Shown in pieces: positions 42,269 to 51,856 of a DNA stretch of 64,000 nucleotides. Under the pieces are notes generated by a model. It was not told where the DNA came from and ran no database searches. It saw only the letters and a list, made by a program, of their open reading frames with translations. The position numbers and the translations under genes are program-made. The number at the start of each line of letters is the position of its first letter. Position 1 is the first letter of the stretch. Source of the stretch: Nitrospirota bacterium (lineage in GTDB: Bacteria > Nitrospirota > Nitrospiria > Nitrospirales > Nitrospiraceae); contig JAPLLG010000013.1 in assembly GCA_026387665.1 (NCBI GenBank), positions 1-64,000 of the forward strand, in the 5' to 3' direction.

Positions 42269-43711
42269 TTAACGTGCACGCGGGAGGTGGCCTTCAGGGG
42301 AAGGGCCGGCCAGCTTGCTATGCTTCAAGCCATATCCCAGGTAAACCGCAATGCCGATAATGGTCCAGACGACGAATCGGATCCAGGTCACCCAGGGAAG
42401 AAAGCTCATGAGGCCAAGGCAGGCCAACATGCCAAGAATGGGCACGACCGGCATGAAGGGAAGACGGAACGGGCGGGGCTGATTCGGTTTCGTATAGCGC
42501 AGGATCACGACACCGATACAGACCAGGACAAACGCAAAGAGGGTGCCGATGTTCGTCATGTCCGCCGCGTCGCCGATGGGAATCAAGGCGGCAAGCGTGG
42601 CCACGCCGATACCGGTGATAATCGTGGCATAGTGAGGCGTGCCATAGCGCGGATGCACGGTTGATAGCCACGGGCTTAAAAGGTGGTCGCGCGACATGGC
42701 AAAGAAGACCCGGATCTGACCCAGCATCATCACGACCAGCACGCTGGTAATTCCTGCCACAGCCCCGATCCCCACAATCGCCGCTCCCCACTTGAACCCT
42801 ACCCTGTTAAGCGCTTCCGCCACCGGCGCATGGATATCGATTTGTGACGCGGGGACCAAACCGGTCAGGACAGCGGCCACGGCAATGTAGAGGACCGTGC
42901 AGATGCTGAGCGAGGCGATGATCGCGATCGGCAGATCCCTCTGAGGGTTTTTGGCCTCCTCGGCGGTCGTGGAGATGGCGTCGAATCCGATATAGGCGAA
43001 AAACACTATCGCCGCTGCGGCACCGACGCCTGCGAACCCCTGAGGCATGAAGGGGATCCAGTTGTCCGCATTCACAGCCGGCGTCCCCACGGCAATGAAA
43101 AAGAGAATGACCGCGAGCTTCAAACAAACAATGATGCCGGTCGCGCGGGCGCTTTCTTTGATCCCGATAACGAGGATGATCGTGACCAGCAGCACGATAA
43201 TGGCGGCAGGAAAGTTGGCCACGCCCCCGTCCGGTCCTCCCGGTGGGTGCGTCGCCCAGTGTGGCAATTCGATCCCGGCCAGCCGGAGCAAATTATTGAA
43301 ATAGCCGGACCAGCCAATGGCCACAGCGACACAGGCCACGCCATATTCAAGGATCAAATTCCACCCGGTGATCCAAGCCAGAAATTCTCCCAGCGTTGCA
43401 TACGAATAGGTATAGGCGGAACCGGCCACGGGGATCATCGTGGAGAACTCTGCGTAGCAGAGCGCCGCAAAGGCACAGGTCAGGCCGGAGAGCACGAATG
43501 ACAGAATGATTCCCGGTCCTGCGCCTGGCCGATGGGCATCGCCGACGATGGCGGTGCCGATGAGCACGAAGATGCCGGTGCCGATGATCGCGCCGATGCC
43601 AAGCGCCGTCAGATCCCAGGCCGTGAGGGTCTTTTTTAAACGATGATCGGGATGATCGGCGTCCTTGAGAATCTGATCGATCGATTTCGTTCGGAAGAGC
43701 CGCCTGATCAC
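42269..43711 (-). CDS. APC-family amino acid permease
   Basis: A twelve-helix cationic-amino-acid-type permease. The first helix has the substrate motif GIGAIIGTGIFVLIG. IGFDAISTTAEEAKNPQRDLP marks the family's inner loop and gate. The frame is open from 43747, but GTG at 43711 has GAGGTGG at ideal spacing and is preferred. The closest class is the YfnA/YhdG type; the substrate cannot be told. It is convergent with the Ala/Pro-rich gene. A repeat copy lies between it and the next gene upstream. Confidence 0.88.
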   Translation of the reverse strand: MIRRLFRTKSIDQILKDADHPDHRLKKTLTAWDLTALGIGAIIGTGIFVLIGTAIVGDAHRPGAGPGIILSFVLSGLTCAFAALCYAEFSTMIPVAGSAYTYSYATLGEFLAWITGWNLILEYGVACVAVAIGWSGYFNNLLRLAGIELPHWATHPPGGPDGGVANFPAAIIVLLVTIILVIGIKESARATGIIVCLKLAVILFFIAVGTPAVNADNWIPFMPQGFAGVGAAAAIVFFAYIGFDAISTTAEEAKNPQRDLPIAIIASLSICTVLYIAVAAVLTGLVPASQIDIHAPVAEALNRVGFKWGAAIVGIGAVAGITSVLVVMMLGQIRVFFAMSRDHLLSPWLSTVHPRYGTPHYATIITGIGVATLAALIPIGDAADMTNIGTLFAFVLVCIGVVILRYTKPNQPRPFRLPFMPVVPILGMLACLGLMSFLPWVTWIRFVVWTIIGIAVYLGYGLKHSKLAGPSPEGHLPRAR

Positions 43712-43776
43712 CGGACCACCTCGATCCGCTGGGACGCCAAACGACACATCGCGAAATATGCGGCGCGGCTATCAAG

Positions 43777-43811
43777 CACGAAGCTGGCGATTTTTTTCAA
43801 CATCCTGCTAA
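43777..43811 (-). repeat. Partial copy of the 124-bp repeat's left arm
   Basis: On the minus strand it reads TTAGCAGGATGTTGAAAAAA then CGCCAGCTTCGT, matching the left end of the element at 13254. It overlaps the stop codon of the amidotransferase gene, TAG being its first three bases. Confidence 0.7.
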
Positions 43812-44548
43812 GTGGCCCGGCGACGGGCGGCGCGCAAAAAGGCCTCGAACAATCGCCGATGGAGAGGATGCTGTTCGAACAAAAATTCCGGGTGCCACTG
43901 GATGCCGAGAAAAAAACGGTGGGTCGGGGATTCGATCGCCTCGACGATGCCGTCGGGAGCCACCGCGCTGGCGATCAATGACGGAGCAACGGCTTTAACC
44001 GATTGATGGTGCGAGCTGTTCACTCGCATCGAGACGGATCGTACGATACGGCGGAGCAAACTGCCCGGGGTGACGGTCACGCTGTGACTGAGATTCGTCG
44101 CGTGAGTCCGTTGCCGATGCTGGAGCGGCTTCGTCACTTGGGACGCGATATCCTGGAACAGACTGCCGCCGCAGGCGACGTTCATGGTCTGCATCCCTCC
44201 ACAGATACCGAGCAGGGGGACATCAGCCCGCCTGGCCAGGTGAACGAGATCCAACTCAAAGCTCGCGCGGCGGTCGCTCACGGTTCCAAACGGATAGCGC
44301 TGACGCTCACCGTACAATGACGGGGGAAGGTCCGGCCCGCTTCCGGTAAGGAGAAGTCCGTCGAGTTGCTGCAGCAGCCGCCGCCTCGCGGCCCGGTCTG
44401 CGACGAGCGGTAGCACCAGCGGGATGCCGCCCAGTTCTTCGATTGCACGAATATAACGCGCACGCAGGAAGTACGTGGGCTCGCGCCCGCCCCATTCCTT
44501 CCGATCACCGGCATTAAAGTCTGGTGTGACGCCGATGATCGGTTTCAT
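43808..44548 (-). CDS. Class-I glutamine amidotransferase-like hydrolase (PuuD/C26)
   Basis: A 246-residue protein of the gamma-glutamyl-gamma-aminobutyrate hydrolase family. The nucleophile Cys is in LLGICGGMQTMN. The His-Glu pair is in FLGIQWHPEF. SHHQSVKAVAPSL is the family's conserved middle. In polyamine catabolism PuuD releases GABA from its glutamyl conjugate, but Puu partner genes are not present, so the substrate is open. The adjacent permease gene may supply an amino acid substrate, an inference. Its stop codon is inside a repeat. Confidence 0.85.
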   Translation of the reverse strand: MKPIIGVTPDFNAGDRKEWGGREPTYFLRARYIRAIEELGGIPLVLPLVADRAARRRLLQQLDGLLLTGSGPDLPPSLYGERQRYPFGTVSDRRASFELDLVHLARRADVPLLGICGGMQTMNVACGGSLFQDIASQVTKPLQHRQRTHATNLSHSVTVTPGSLLRRIVRSVSMRVNSSHHQSVKAVAPSLIASAVAPDGIVEAIESPTHRFFLGIQWHPEFLFEQHPLHRRLFEAFLRAARRRAT

Positions 44549-44551
44549 CGG

Positions 44552-44977
44552 CTAGCGGACTGGTTCAGACCCACCGTTCGAATCCGCGACCCCCAGGAAC
44601 CGCACGGGCCGATTGCCCTGGAGATGGTCCGGCGTAATGAGGTAGGTGCCGTAGAGGCTCGTGGTCCAAATGCTTTTGGCCGCCTGTTCATTCCCGCCTG
44701 AAAACGCATAGGCCAGTCCACCGACAATGCCTCCGCCGATGGCAAATGCCGTTTTTAGTGGAAAATAGACGAGCGTGGAAAGGACAGCTGCGGCTTGCAG
44801 GCCCGCGCTTGAAGGGTTGCCCCCTTCGGTACTCATACTCGAAGAGGTCGATGTGCCGTCCTGACTCCAAGCCGATGGCACCATCGTGATGGTGCACAAA
44901 GCCAGAAGCATACAGGCTGCGACCAGCTTGAAACCGGAAGCCGTACACAGACGAGCAGATAATGCGTATGTATTCAC
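44552..44977 (-). CDS. Exported protein with Gly-rich hydrophobic segment
   Basis: The GTG start at 44977 is preferred for its AGAAGGAGG ribosome binding site; the frame is open from 45334 but without support. It has 141 residues: a signal peptide (VAACMLLALCTITMVPSAWS), a Ser/Thr-rich linker and a glycine-rich hydrophobic segment (FAIGGGIVGGLAYAFSGG). The C-terminus ends in RFLGVADSNGG. Function unknown; likely associated with the envelope. It lies three bases upstream of the amidotransferase start, so they may be co-transcribed. Confidence 0.65.
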   Translation of the reverse strand: MNTYALSARLCTASGFKLVAACMLLALCTITMVPSAWSQDGTSTSSSMSTEGGNPSSAGLQAAAVLSTLVYFPLKTAFAIGGGIVGGLAYAFSGGNEQAAKSIWTTSLYGTYLITPDHLQGNRPVRFLGVADSNGGSEPVR

Positions 44978-45117
44978 AGGTAATCCTCCTTCTTCGACAG
45001 AACAAGCTGAGCGGCGGTGGTTGACCCCAGGACGCTCACCCACATTGCAGGGTAGTGGGGTTATAGCAAATTCGACTCTGATTGCAAAGCCCCTGCGGAG
45101 CAGAGGGAACGCGTTGC

Positions 45118-45591
45118 CTACGAGGCGGCAGACTCTCCCGGCGCGAGGTCCAGCTCGGCGGCAATGTACGATGTGACAAAGCCCCTCCGCCGGATGACCC
45201 ACTCTCCGACTTCGACGATCCAGCTGTCCTCTGCGAGACATTGGTTCTCTTGCGTGATGCCGGACTGCAAGAGGATGTCCAGCTTGCACCAACAGACCGC
45301 CTGGACAAAGAGCTCGCAGGCTCGTTCCTGGCACAATGCACGATCTTCCGCTACGGAATCACTCAAGGCCCGGGCCAACCAGCCGGGGAAATCCATTTCG
45401 GCGCTGAGCCTATCGATTTGGCCCTGCGTCATATGGACGGCAACCTGGACCCCGCCCTTCCAACTCCGTTTCTTGACGTTGAACACGCAGGAAGAAAGGC
45501 CGGGCCTTCCCTCCACCGGCTGCGGTCCGACAAACAGGGTCACCCGAAACTGAGAGGGCTCTGGTGCATGCTCGACTGCCATGACGCGCAT
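45118..45591 (-). CDS. Conserved-looking hypothetical protein
   Basis: A start at 45591 (MRVMAVEHAP) or 45582 gives about 155 residues; the frame is open further upstream to 45804 but that overlaps the opposite gene. The product is soluble with four Cys and two Trp near RACELFVQAVCWCKLDILLQ. No known motif. It is divergent from the M24 peptidase gene with a 72-base shared upstream region. Confidence 0.55.
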   Translation of the reverse strand: MRVMAVEHAPEPSQFRVTLFVGPQPVEGRPGLSSCVFNVKKRSWKGGVQVAVHMTQGQIDRLSAEMDFPGWLARALSDSVAEDRALCQERACELFVQAVCWCKLDILLQSGITQENQCLAEDSWIVEVGEWVIRRRGFVTSYIAAELDLAPGESAAS

Positions 45592-45663
45592 TGTAGCACG
45601 ACCGCCGCTCTCACCCGCCGTCTCATTGACGGCTTGGTAGCGCGACGATAAGATGCCCCTACG

Positions 45664-46860
45664 ATGACCACAGCCCTCCATCAGCGCGTGAGCGAGATTC
45701 AGCAGGCCCTTCGCGAGGCCGAGATCGACGGCTGGCTCTTCTACGACTTCCGCGGAAGCGATCCCCTCGCCTATCGCATCCTCCAGCTCGATCCAACGCT
45801 CCATGTAACCAGACGCTGGTACTACTGGATTCCGGCGCAGGGAACTCCGGTCAAGCTATTGCACCGCATCGAGCCACATGTGTTGGATTCATTGCCAGGA
45901 CAGGCTGACTACTACGTGTCCTGGGAACAGCAGCGGCAGATCCTGGCGCGCCTGTTGGCCGGCAGCCCCCGCGTCGCCATGCAATATTCTCCACTGAATG
46001 CTGTGCCCTACGTGTCGCGCGTAGATGGCGGCACGATCGAGTTGATCAGAAGCTACGGCGCCGAGGTGGTCAGTTCAGCGGATTTGATTCAGATATTTGA
46101 AGCGCGTTGGACGGACCGGCAACTCGAATCACACCAGTTTGCCGCGGCGGCGCTCCGGCGCATCGTCGACGAAACGTTCAGCCATGTGCGTGACGCAGTC
46201 GCACAAGGCCGCGGTCTCACCGAATATGACGTGCAGCAGTTTATTCTGGCTCGCATCGGCGATGCGGGCATGGTCACGTCGAGTGCGCCGATCGCCGCCG
46301 TCAATGCCCATAGCGCCGACCCCCATTATGGCCCGACAAAATCCGGCTCAGCCGACGTGACCCGCGACTCATTGCTCCTGATCGATCTCTGGGCCAAACA
46401 AGCGGAGACCGGTGCGGTCTACGCCGATATCACCTGGACCGGCTATGTCGGGCAAACTGTGCCGGTGAAACATCGCGCGATCTTCGACTTGGTCCGGCAA
46501 GGACGGGACGCAGCCTTGACCTTTGCCAAAACAGAAATTGCGGCAGGCCGCCGCCCCTTCGGCTGGGAAGTCGACCAAGCATGCAGGCAGGTCATCCAAC
46601 AGGGTGGCTACGGCGACCAATTCGTCCATCGCACAGGCCACTCGATCGGCGAAGAGGTCCATGGCAACGGAGCGAACATCGACAGCCTGGAGACGCAGGA
46701 CACCCGCCGCCTGATGCCGAGAACCTGCTTTTCGATTGAGCCGGGGATCTACTTGCCGGGCGAGTTCGGGATCAGAAGCGAGCTGGATGTGTACCTCGCA
46801 GACCGGGAAGCCCTGGTCTTTGGGTTGCCATTGCAACGAGAAATCGTCTCCATTTTCTAG
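45664..46860 (+). CDS. M24-family metallopeptidase (Xaa-Pro aminopeptidase-like)
   Basis: A 398-residue pita-bread-fold protein. The N-terminal creatinase-like domain is followed by the catalytic domain with all five metal ligands: Asp in LLLIDLWAK, Asp in YADITWTG, His in VHRTGHSIGEEVHG, Glu in SIEPGIYLPG and Glu in IRSELDVYL. It probably removes an N-terminal residue before proline. Cytoplasmic. It has no operon partner. Confidence 0.88.
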   Translation: MTTALHQRVSEIQQALREAEIDGWLFYDFRGSDPLAYRILQLDPTLHVTRRWYYWIPAQGTPVKLLHRIEPHVLDSLPGQADYYVSWEQQRQILARLLAGSPRVAMQYSPLNAVPYVSRVDGGTIELIRSYGAEVVSSADLIQIFEARWTDRQLESHQFAAAALRRIVDETFSHVRDAVAQGRGLTEYDVQQFILARIGDAGMVTSSAPIAAVNAHSADPHYGPTKSGSADVTRDSLLLIDLWAKQAETGAVYADITWTGYVGQTVPVKHRAIFDLVRQGRDAALTFAKTEIAAGRRPFGWEVDQACRQVIQQGGYGDQFVHRTGHSIGEEVHGNGANIDSLETQDTRRLMPRTCFSIEPGIYLPGEFGIRSELDVYLADREALVFGLPLQREIVSIF

Positions 46861-46968
46861 CCCCTGACCATTCCTTGACAGTGCCTCCTACTGGCCTATA
46901 CAGTTGATTCGGCTCTCAAAATAGCAGGGCCACGGTCGATTTACCGAACTGAACAAAGGAACGACGCC

Positions 46969-47769
46969 ATGTTTGGTACCATGGGGATCTCAGAACTCAT
47001 CATTATCCTGGTCATCGTCCTCATCATTTTCGGGGCAGGCAAGCTTCCGCAAATCGGTGAAGGGGTCGGCAAGGCACTCAGAGGATTTAAAAAAGAAGTC
47101 AATGAAATCCCCGCGCCGGAGGCGGTGCAGCCGGAAACAACTGAGCCGGCCCCCATGCAAGTCCAAGCAACGGTCCAGGCTGCTCCAGCCACGACAGTCA
47201 CGCAGGGACAGGCTCCAGCCTCGTTGAAGCCCACCGCTCCTTATACGCCAGGTCCGGAACTGACCCCCGGGACCACCGCCGCCTTGATGTACAACATGGC
47301 GGCTCCGCCGCAGCCAGTTCGCGCAGCGACATCCGCTGCGGCCCCGTCAGCGGCGCAGGGCCAGCAGCCCCCCACGATGGAAGAACGAGCGGCGGCTCCC
47401 TCACCGATGATGAAAGCGCAGTACCCGCCCCTTCCTCCCGGCGCGCAGGCCAAACCAGTGGCCAAGCGCCCCTCAGCCATTGTGAACAAGGATGCCGTGG
47501 CCCGCGTACAGGCGCAGCAAGCGGCGATAAAGGCGAAAGCCGCGCAGCCAACCGGCGTCTCCCCTCAAGACATGCAGAGCCTGGGCGAGGGGTTGGGCGA
47601 TGCCTTGCGGACGTTCAAACAGGCCGTCGCCGATGTTCGGAATTCGGTCGATCCTGAGATGCGCACGATCCAAGCTGAAATGGATTCGGCGCAGAAAGAA
47701 TTCCAGCAATCCCTTGAAGCAGCCAAAGAACTGCCTGCAATGCATGAGGAGCCTCCGAAGCAAGCGTGA
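46969..47769 (+). CDS. tatA: TatA/B-like protein with long tail and second helix
   Basis: Residues 1-45 are a canonical TatA/B start: MFGTMGISELIIILVIVLII, FGAGKLPQIGEGVG and the amphipathic helix ALRGFKKEV. The next about 155 residues are Ala/Pro/Gln-rich. Residues about 203-220 (SLGEGLGDALRTFKQAV) repeat the amphipathic helix, and a coiled-coil-like segment (VDPEMRTIQAEMDSAQKEFQ) ends the protein. At 266 residues it is far longer than TatA (about 60-90). It forms part of the twin-arginine exporter; no tatC is adjacent. The next gene begins at its stop. Confidence 0.85.
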   Translation: MFGTMGISELIIILVIVLIIFGAGKLPQIGEGVGKALRGFKKEVNEIPAPEAVQPETTEPAPMQVQATVQAAPATTVTQGQAPASLKPTAPYTPGPELTPGTTAALMYNMAAPPQPVRAATSAAAPSAAQGQQPPTMEERAAAPSPMMKAQYPPLPPGAQAKPVAKRPSAIVNKDAVARVQAQQAAIKAKAAQPTGVSPQDMQSLGEGLGDALRTFKQAVADVRNSVDPEMRTIQAEMDSAQKEFQQSLEAAKELPAMHEEPPKQA

Positions 47770-48569
47770 GCTGGGGAAAGGGCTCCATCAGCCTGACCGA
47801 TGTCTGGCCCCTGTTCCGTCCCGTATCCTCCTCTCGCACCATCGGATGGGCTGCCCTTTCACTGATCCTTTCTCTCTCCGGCTGTATCCAGGACTCTCCC
47901 CCTTCATCGAAAACACAAGCGGTCGCGCTATTATTGGCACTGCTCCAGGATGAGCGGCCAGAGATGCGGCGGACGGCAGTGGAATCCCTCGGCAAAATCG
48001 GCGACCCACAAGCCACCGACTCCATCCTCTCCCTCACCCGCGATCCGGCCTCGCTGGTTCGCGAGGCGACGGTGACCGCGCTGGGACGGTTGAAGCCAAC
48101 AGCCACAGAAGCGGTCATACTCCTCCTAGCGCAAGCGCTGGAAGATCCCGTCGAGTCGGTCCGGCAGGCTGCGATTGTGGCGACCGGTGAAATCGAACCA
48201 AGCCCTCAATTGCTAAAACCGATCGTCTCCTTACTGCGATCTTCGGATGCGGCAATCAGGAGCGCAACGGCGCGATCGCTGCTCCAAGTCGATTCAAGTC
48301 AATCGATTCCTGCGCTCATCGCCGCAGGCCGTGATTCCGATGCGGAGGTTCGTCAGGGAATTGTGGCAACGGTGGGGGAATGGGGAGGAGCCTCTGTCGC
48401 CCCTTGGCTCAGAAAATGTTTGGCCCAGGATCCCTCGCCCATGGTGCGGGCAGAAGCCGCCTATCGCCTGAGAACATTCAATGATTTCGAGACAAAGGCC
48501 GCGCTTGAAGCAGCGGGCACGAAGGATGCTGACCGCGAGGTGCGGCGCTGGACGAAGCAGGGGACTTAG
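47766..48569 (+). CDS. HEAT-repeat lipoprotein
   Basis: GTG start overlapping the tatA stop (GTGA), so the two are co-translated. A lipoprotein signal (LILSLSGCIQD, Cys about residue 40) follows a short N-terminal extension. Five or six HEAT repeats follow, such as ALLQDERPEMRRTAVESLGK and ALEDPVESVRQAAIVATGEI. Such repeats bind proteins. Placement next to TatA suggests a role with exported substrates, a weak inference. Confidence 0.8.
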   Translation: MSWGKGSISLTDVWPLFRPVSSSRTIGWAALSLILSLSGCIQDSPPSSKTQAVALLLALLQDERPEMRRTAVESLGKIGDPQATDSILSLTRDPASLVREATVTALGRLKPTATEAVILLLAQALEDPVESVRQAAIVATGEIEPSPQLLKPIVSLLRSSDAAIRSATARSLLQVDSSQSIPALIAAGRDSDAEVRQGIVATVGEWGGASVAPWLRKCLAQDPSPMVRAEAAYRLRTFNDFETKAALEAAGTKDADREVRRWTKQGT

Positions 48570-49084
48570 ACCGCCTTGCGGGAACGAGTCAACGCCTCAA
48601 CCAGCTGAACAAGCTCGTGCCGGGCCTGGTCGTCGATCGCGGTAAATTTGACGCCCATCCCGGGAAAGAGCACGTACCGTTCAGGCTTGCTGCGAGTCCA
48701 GGCGACTTTCGCCTTGACTCTGTGCTTCTCCAGGGGACGGTCTGGCAGAGCAAACTCGATGGATAATTCGGTGCCAGGAGCCAGCGGTGCGCTGCTCTCG
48801 ATGAACAGGCCACCCGCACCGATACTGCCGGTTAAACTCTCAAACTGCTTGCCCTCCGGAGTCGTATACCGGACCTTCACGGCAAGCGGCACTCTCGGAT
48901 GAGAACGCACCGAGGAAAATTTAGCGTCATCGTCACGAACAAGAACCCGCTCAATGATATCGCCCCACGCGAGAGCGCCGAGCAGCTCTCCCGTCGCGCT
49001 ATGAAGTGTGAGGACTTCCTCCTCGACATTCATCGCCAGAACTTTCCCCTCATGTCTTTCTGTCGTGGTGACAGGAAACTTCAT
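48566..49084 (-). CDS. PilZ-domain protein, copy 1
   Basis: A 172-residue soluble protein. Residues 1-60 form a distinct N-terminal domain (MKFPVTTTERHEGKVLAMN) not typical of PilZ. The PilZ domain follows, with RSHPR as the RxxxR motif and GSIGAGGLFIES in place of (D/N)xSxxG. The Asp is missing, so c-di-GMP binding may be weakened. The same size and layout recur in the next gene (49132), a tandem paralogue. It ends four bases inside the HEAT gene (convergent). Confidence 0.8.
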   Translation of the reverse strand: MKFPVTTTERHEGKVLAMNVEEEVLTLHSATGELLGALAWGDIIERVLVRDDDAKFSSVRSHPRVPLAVKVRYTTPEGKQFESLTGSIGAGGLFIESSAPLAPGTELSIEFALPDRPLEKHRVKAKVAWTRSKPERYVLFPGMGVKFTAIDDQARHELVQLVEALTRSRKAV

Positions 49085-49131
49085 GCGTAGACCTATGATA
49101 CGCGGAATGATTTGATGCGGGAGGGTCGCGA

Positions 49132-49650
49132 CTAGGCGGGCTGCCCGACGATCTGGATGGATTTCACCAGTTCCAGCACGCGAGTACGAATATCGGGGTT
49201 AATTTCTGTAAAGCGCACCCCCATGCCTGGGCTAAACGTATATTGATCTGCCTTAGGGCAGACCCACGCGACAACTCCCTTAGCCGGCAACCATTCTGCC
49301 GGATTCTCTGGCAGCGAAAATTCCAACGCGAGCTTGGTGCCGACCGTGAGAGGGCTCTGGCTTTCAATGAAGAGCCCGCCTCCGCCGATGCCGCCAGCGC
49401 GACCTTCAAACCGGTGCCCCTCCGGAGTCTTGTATTTGATGCGGAACGTAAGCGTCACGCGCGGCTCATTCCTGGGTTCCCGGCTCGTAGGGGGCTTACG
49501 GTAGGCCAAAATCTGATCGATGACGAAATCCCAGGACAGATTGCCCATAGGCTCACCGTTGCTTCCCAGAAGCGTGATGACTTCCCGGGCTGCGTCGAGG
49601 TCGATGGCTTTGCCTTTGTGTCGAAGGCTTGAAGACACTGGATACTTCAC
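49132..49650 (-). CDS. PilZ-domain protein, copy 2
   Basis: The GTG at 49650 with GGAGG is the start; it matches the N-terminus of the paralogue at 49084 (VKYPVSSSLRHKGKAIDL), and both encode exactly 172 residues. RNEPR is the RxxxR motif, and GGIGGGGLFIES replaces (D/N)xSxxG, lacking Asp and Ser. It may respond to c-di-GMP poorly or act through protein contact. The two genes come from a tandem duplication that has diverged. Confidence 0.8.
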   Translation of the reverse strand: MKYPVSSSLRHKGKAIDLDAAREVITLLGSNGEPMGNLSWDFVIDQILAYRKPPTSREPRNEPRVTLTFRIKYKTPEGHRFEGRAGGIGGGGLFIESQSPLTVGTKLALEFSLPENPAEWLPAKGVVAWVCPKADQYTFSPGMGVRFTEINPDIRTRVLELVKSIQIVGQPA

Positions 49651-49795
49651 ACGTCCTCCACGTTCAAGAGTGACAAGGCAAGTATAGCGCAGGATTCTAT
49701 CTTGTCGAGGGAAAGCGCGAAATGAGGAGGCTGTCACCGGTTGGAATGAAAAGAGGGCTCATGGCCAAGCCGATTCAAGAGGGGGCTCTATAACA

Positions 49796-49832
49796 AAACA
49801 ACCAGGACAGGGTGACCCTGTCCTGGTTGTTT
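49796..49832 (-). terminator. Terminator of clpX
   Basis: A perfect 17-base stem with TGA loop (ACCAGGACAGGG / CCCTGTCCTGGT core). On the minus strand it is followed by TTGTTATAG. It lies 53 bases downstream of the clpX stop. Confidence 0.85.
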
Positions 49833-49884
49833 CCTGAATGAAAGAAGACTGCTTACTAAATAAAAATCATTTATTTACAACGGC

Positions 49885-51141
49885 TTACGCTGTCTTCACG
49901 TCCTTATCCTGTTCGAAGATCCGAATGGGCGGATGCTTCCCAAGGATGGCATCCTCAGTAATGAGGACTTCCTTGATCTGCTTTTGCGACGGGGCGTCGT
50001 ACATCACGTCCAACATCACGTCTTCCAGGATCGCGCGCAGTCCTCGGGCACCGGTCTTCTGAATAAAAGCCTTCCGCGCGATCGCGCCCAACGCGCCTTC
50101 CGTGAACTTCAGCTTCACTTTTTCAAAGGAGAGCAGCTTCTCGTACTGTTTCGTAAGGGCGTTTTTCGGTTCGGTCAAAATACGAATAAGCGCTCGCTCA
50201 TCCAGCTCATCCAACGTGGCCACGACCGGCAGCCGACCGACGAATTCCGGGATCAACCCGTACTTGAGAAAGTCTTCCGGTTGAACCTTCGCGAACAGTT
50301 CGCCAAGCTTGATTTCGTTCTTCCCGCGAACTTCGGCGCCGAATCCCATCGACTTGCGGTTGAGTCGCTGTTCGATAATCTGCTCGAGCCCGACGAACGC
50401 GCCACCGCAGATGAACAGGATGTTGCTCGTGTTGACCTGAATAAATTCTTGATGCGGATGCTTGCGCCCGCCTTGAGGCGGCACGTTGGCAACGGTGCCC
50501 TCGATGAGTTTGAGCAGCGCCTGTTGCACCCCTTCACCCGAGACGTCACGCGTAATGGAGGGGCTGTCGCTCTTGCGGCTGATCTTGTCGATTTCATCGA
50601 TGTAGACGATGCCCCGCTCGGCCCGCTCGACATCGTAATCCGCTGCCTGCAGGAGCTTGAGGATGATGTTTTCCACATCTTCACCGACATACCCCGCTTC
50701 GGTCAGCGTGGTGGCATCGGCCAGCGTGAACGGAACATCCAGATACTTCGCGAGGGTCTGAGCCAACAGCGTCTTGCCTGTGCCCGTCGGCCCCAGCATG
50801 AGGATGTTGCCCTTCTGGAGCTGCACCTCATCCGTGTCCTTGTCCTTGGACGAGATCCGCTTGTAGTGATTATGCACGGCCACCGCGAGGATTCGCTTGG
50901 CCCGCTCCTGCCCCACGACGTATTGATCCAGGTGGTGTTTGATTTCCACCGGCTTTTTCAGTTTCGACGAAATCTCTTCTTTGGCTTCTTCCCAATCCTC
51001 GGCAATGATGTCGTTGCAGAGGTTGACGCATTCGTCACAGATGTAGACGGTAGGCCCGGCAATCAATTTGCGGACTTCGTCGCGGCTCTTTCCGCAGAAC
51101 GAGCAGCGGAGATGTCGATCCATCTTATCCGGCTTAGCCAT
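49885..51141 (-). CDS. clpX: ATP-dependent Clp protease unfoldase ClpX
   Basis: A 418-residue AAA+ unfoldase that feeds substrates to ClpP. The N-terminal zinc-binding domain has CSFCGKS and CDECVNLC. Walker A is GPTGTGKT; Walker B is [10 protein letters not shown]. The pore loop region is present ([16 protein letters not shown]), and the IGF-type loop is expected near GFGAE. It is eleven bases behind clpP. A strong terminator follows. Confidence 0.97.
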   Translation of the reverse strand: MAKPDKMDRHLRCSFCGKSRDEVRKLIAGPTVYICDECVNLCNDIIAEDWEEAKEEISSKLKKPVEIKHHLDQYVVGQERAKRILAVAVHNHYKRISSKDKDTDEVQLQKGNILMLGPTGTGKTLLAQTLAKYLDVPFTLADATTLTEAGYVGEDVENIILKLLQAADYDVERAERGIVYIDEIDKISRKSDSPSITRDVSGEGVQQALLKLIEGTVANVPPQGGRKHPHQEFIQVNTSNILFICGGAFVGLEQIIEQRLNRKSMGFGAEVRGKNEIKLGELFAKVQPEDFLKYGLIPEFVGRLPVVATLDELDERALIRILTEPKNALTKQYEKLLSFEKVKLKFTEGALGAIARKAFIQKTGARGLRAILEDVMLDVMYDAPSQKQIKEVLITEDAILGKHPPIRIFEQDKDVKTA

Positions 51142-51152
51142 ACGTCCCCCTG

Positions 51153-51788
51153 TTACTTATCCTTCGCCGCGTCTTTCCCTGCATCACCGCTGACGGCCTT
51201 GAGGAGCTTCGGAGGCCTCGTGATGACTTCGTCGATGAGACCATACTGCTTGGCCTCTTCCGCCGACAGGAAGTAGTCCCGTTCGGTATCCTGGGCGATC
51301 TTCTCCAACGGCTGGCCGGTATGTTTGGCCATAATCTCGTTGAGCCGCTCGCGGATTTTCAAAATCTCTCTGGCGTGAATGTCGATTTCCGTGGCCTGCC
51401 CGGAAAACCCGCCCATGGGCTGGTGGATCATGACTCTGGCATTCGGCAGGGCGAATCGCTTGCCCTTGGTACCGGCGGTGAGCAAGAAGGCTCCCATGCT
51501 GGCGGCCTGGCCCAGACAGATGGTGTTGATCGGAGGCTTCACATATTGCATCGTGTCGTAAATACCCAGACCTGCCGTAACGCTTCCCCCTGGCGAGTTG
51601 ATGTAGAGATTGATGTCTTTCTCCGGATCTTCCGCTTCGAGGAACAAGAGCTGGGCAATGACCAGGTTGGCGAACACGTCGTCGATTGGCGCACCAAGGA
51701 AAATGATCCGGTCTTTGAGGAGCCGGGAATAGATGTCGTAGGCCCGTTCGCCTCGGTTCGTCGTTTCAATAACAATGGGAACCAGCAT
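51153..51788 (-). CDS. clpP: ATP-dependent Clp protease proteolytic subunit ClpP
   Basis: A 211-residue serine protease. The catalytic Ser is in [11 protein letters not shown] and the His in [11 protein letters not shown]. The Asp is expected in the conserved TERDYF region. It forms a tetradecamer with ClpX. The order tig-clpP-clpX is classical. A short C-terminal tail ([11 protein letters not shown]) is lineage-specific. Confidence 0.97.
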   Translation of the reverse strand: MLVPIVIETTNRGERAYDIYSRLLKDRIIFLGAPIDDVFANLVIAQLLFLEAEDPEKDINLYINSPGGSVTAGLGIYDTMQYVKPPINTICLGQAASMGAFLLTAGTKGKRFALPNARVMIHQPMGGFSGQATEIDIHAREILKIRERLNEIMAKHTGQPLEKIAQDTERDYFLSAEEAKQYGLIDEVITRPPKLLKAVSGDAGKDAAKDK

Positions 51789-51856
51789 GCACGTCGTTCC
51801 TTTCCGCTTACAGCCTGTTGAAGCCGAGGTGCCAGAGGACCGGCACCGTTCGGTTC

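Noticed and set aside
49933-51276. 447-codon plus-strand frame opposite clpX
   Set aside because: Shadow of clpX; no recognisable domains.
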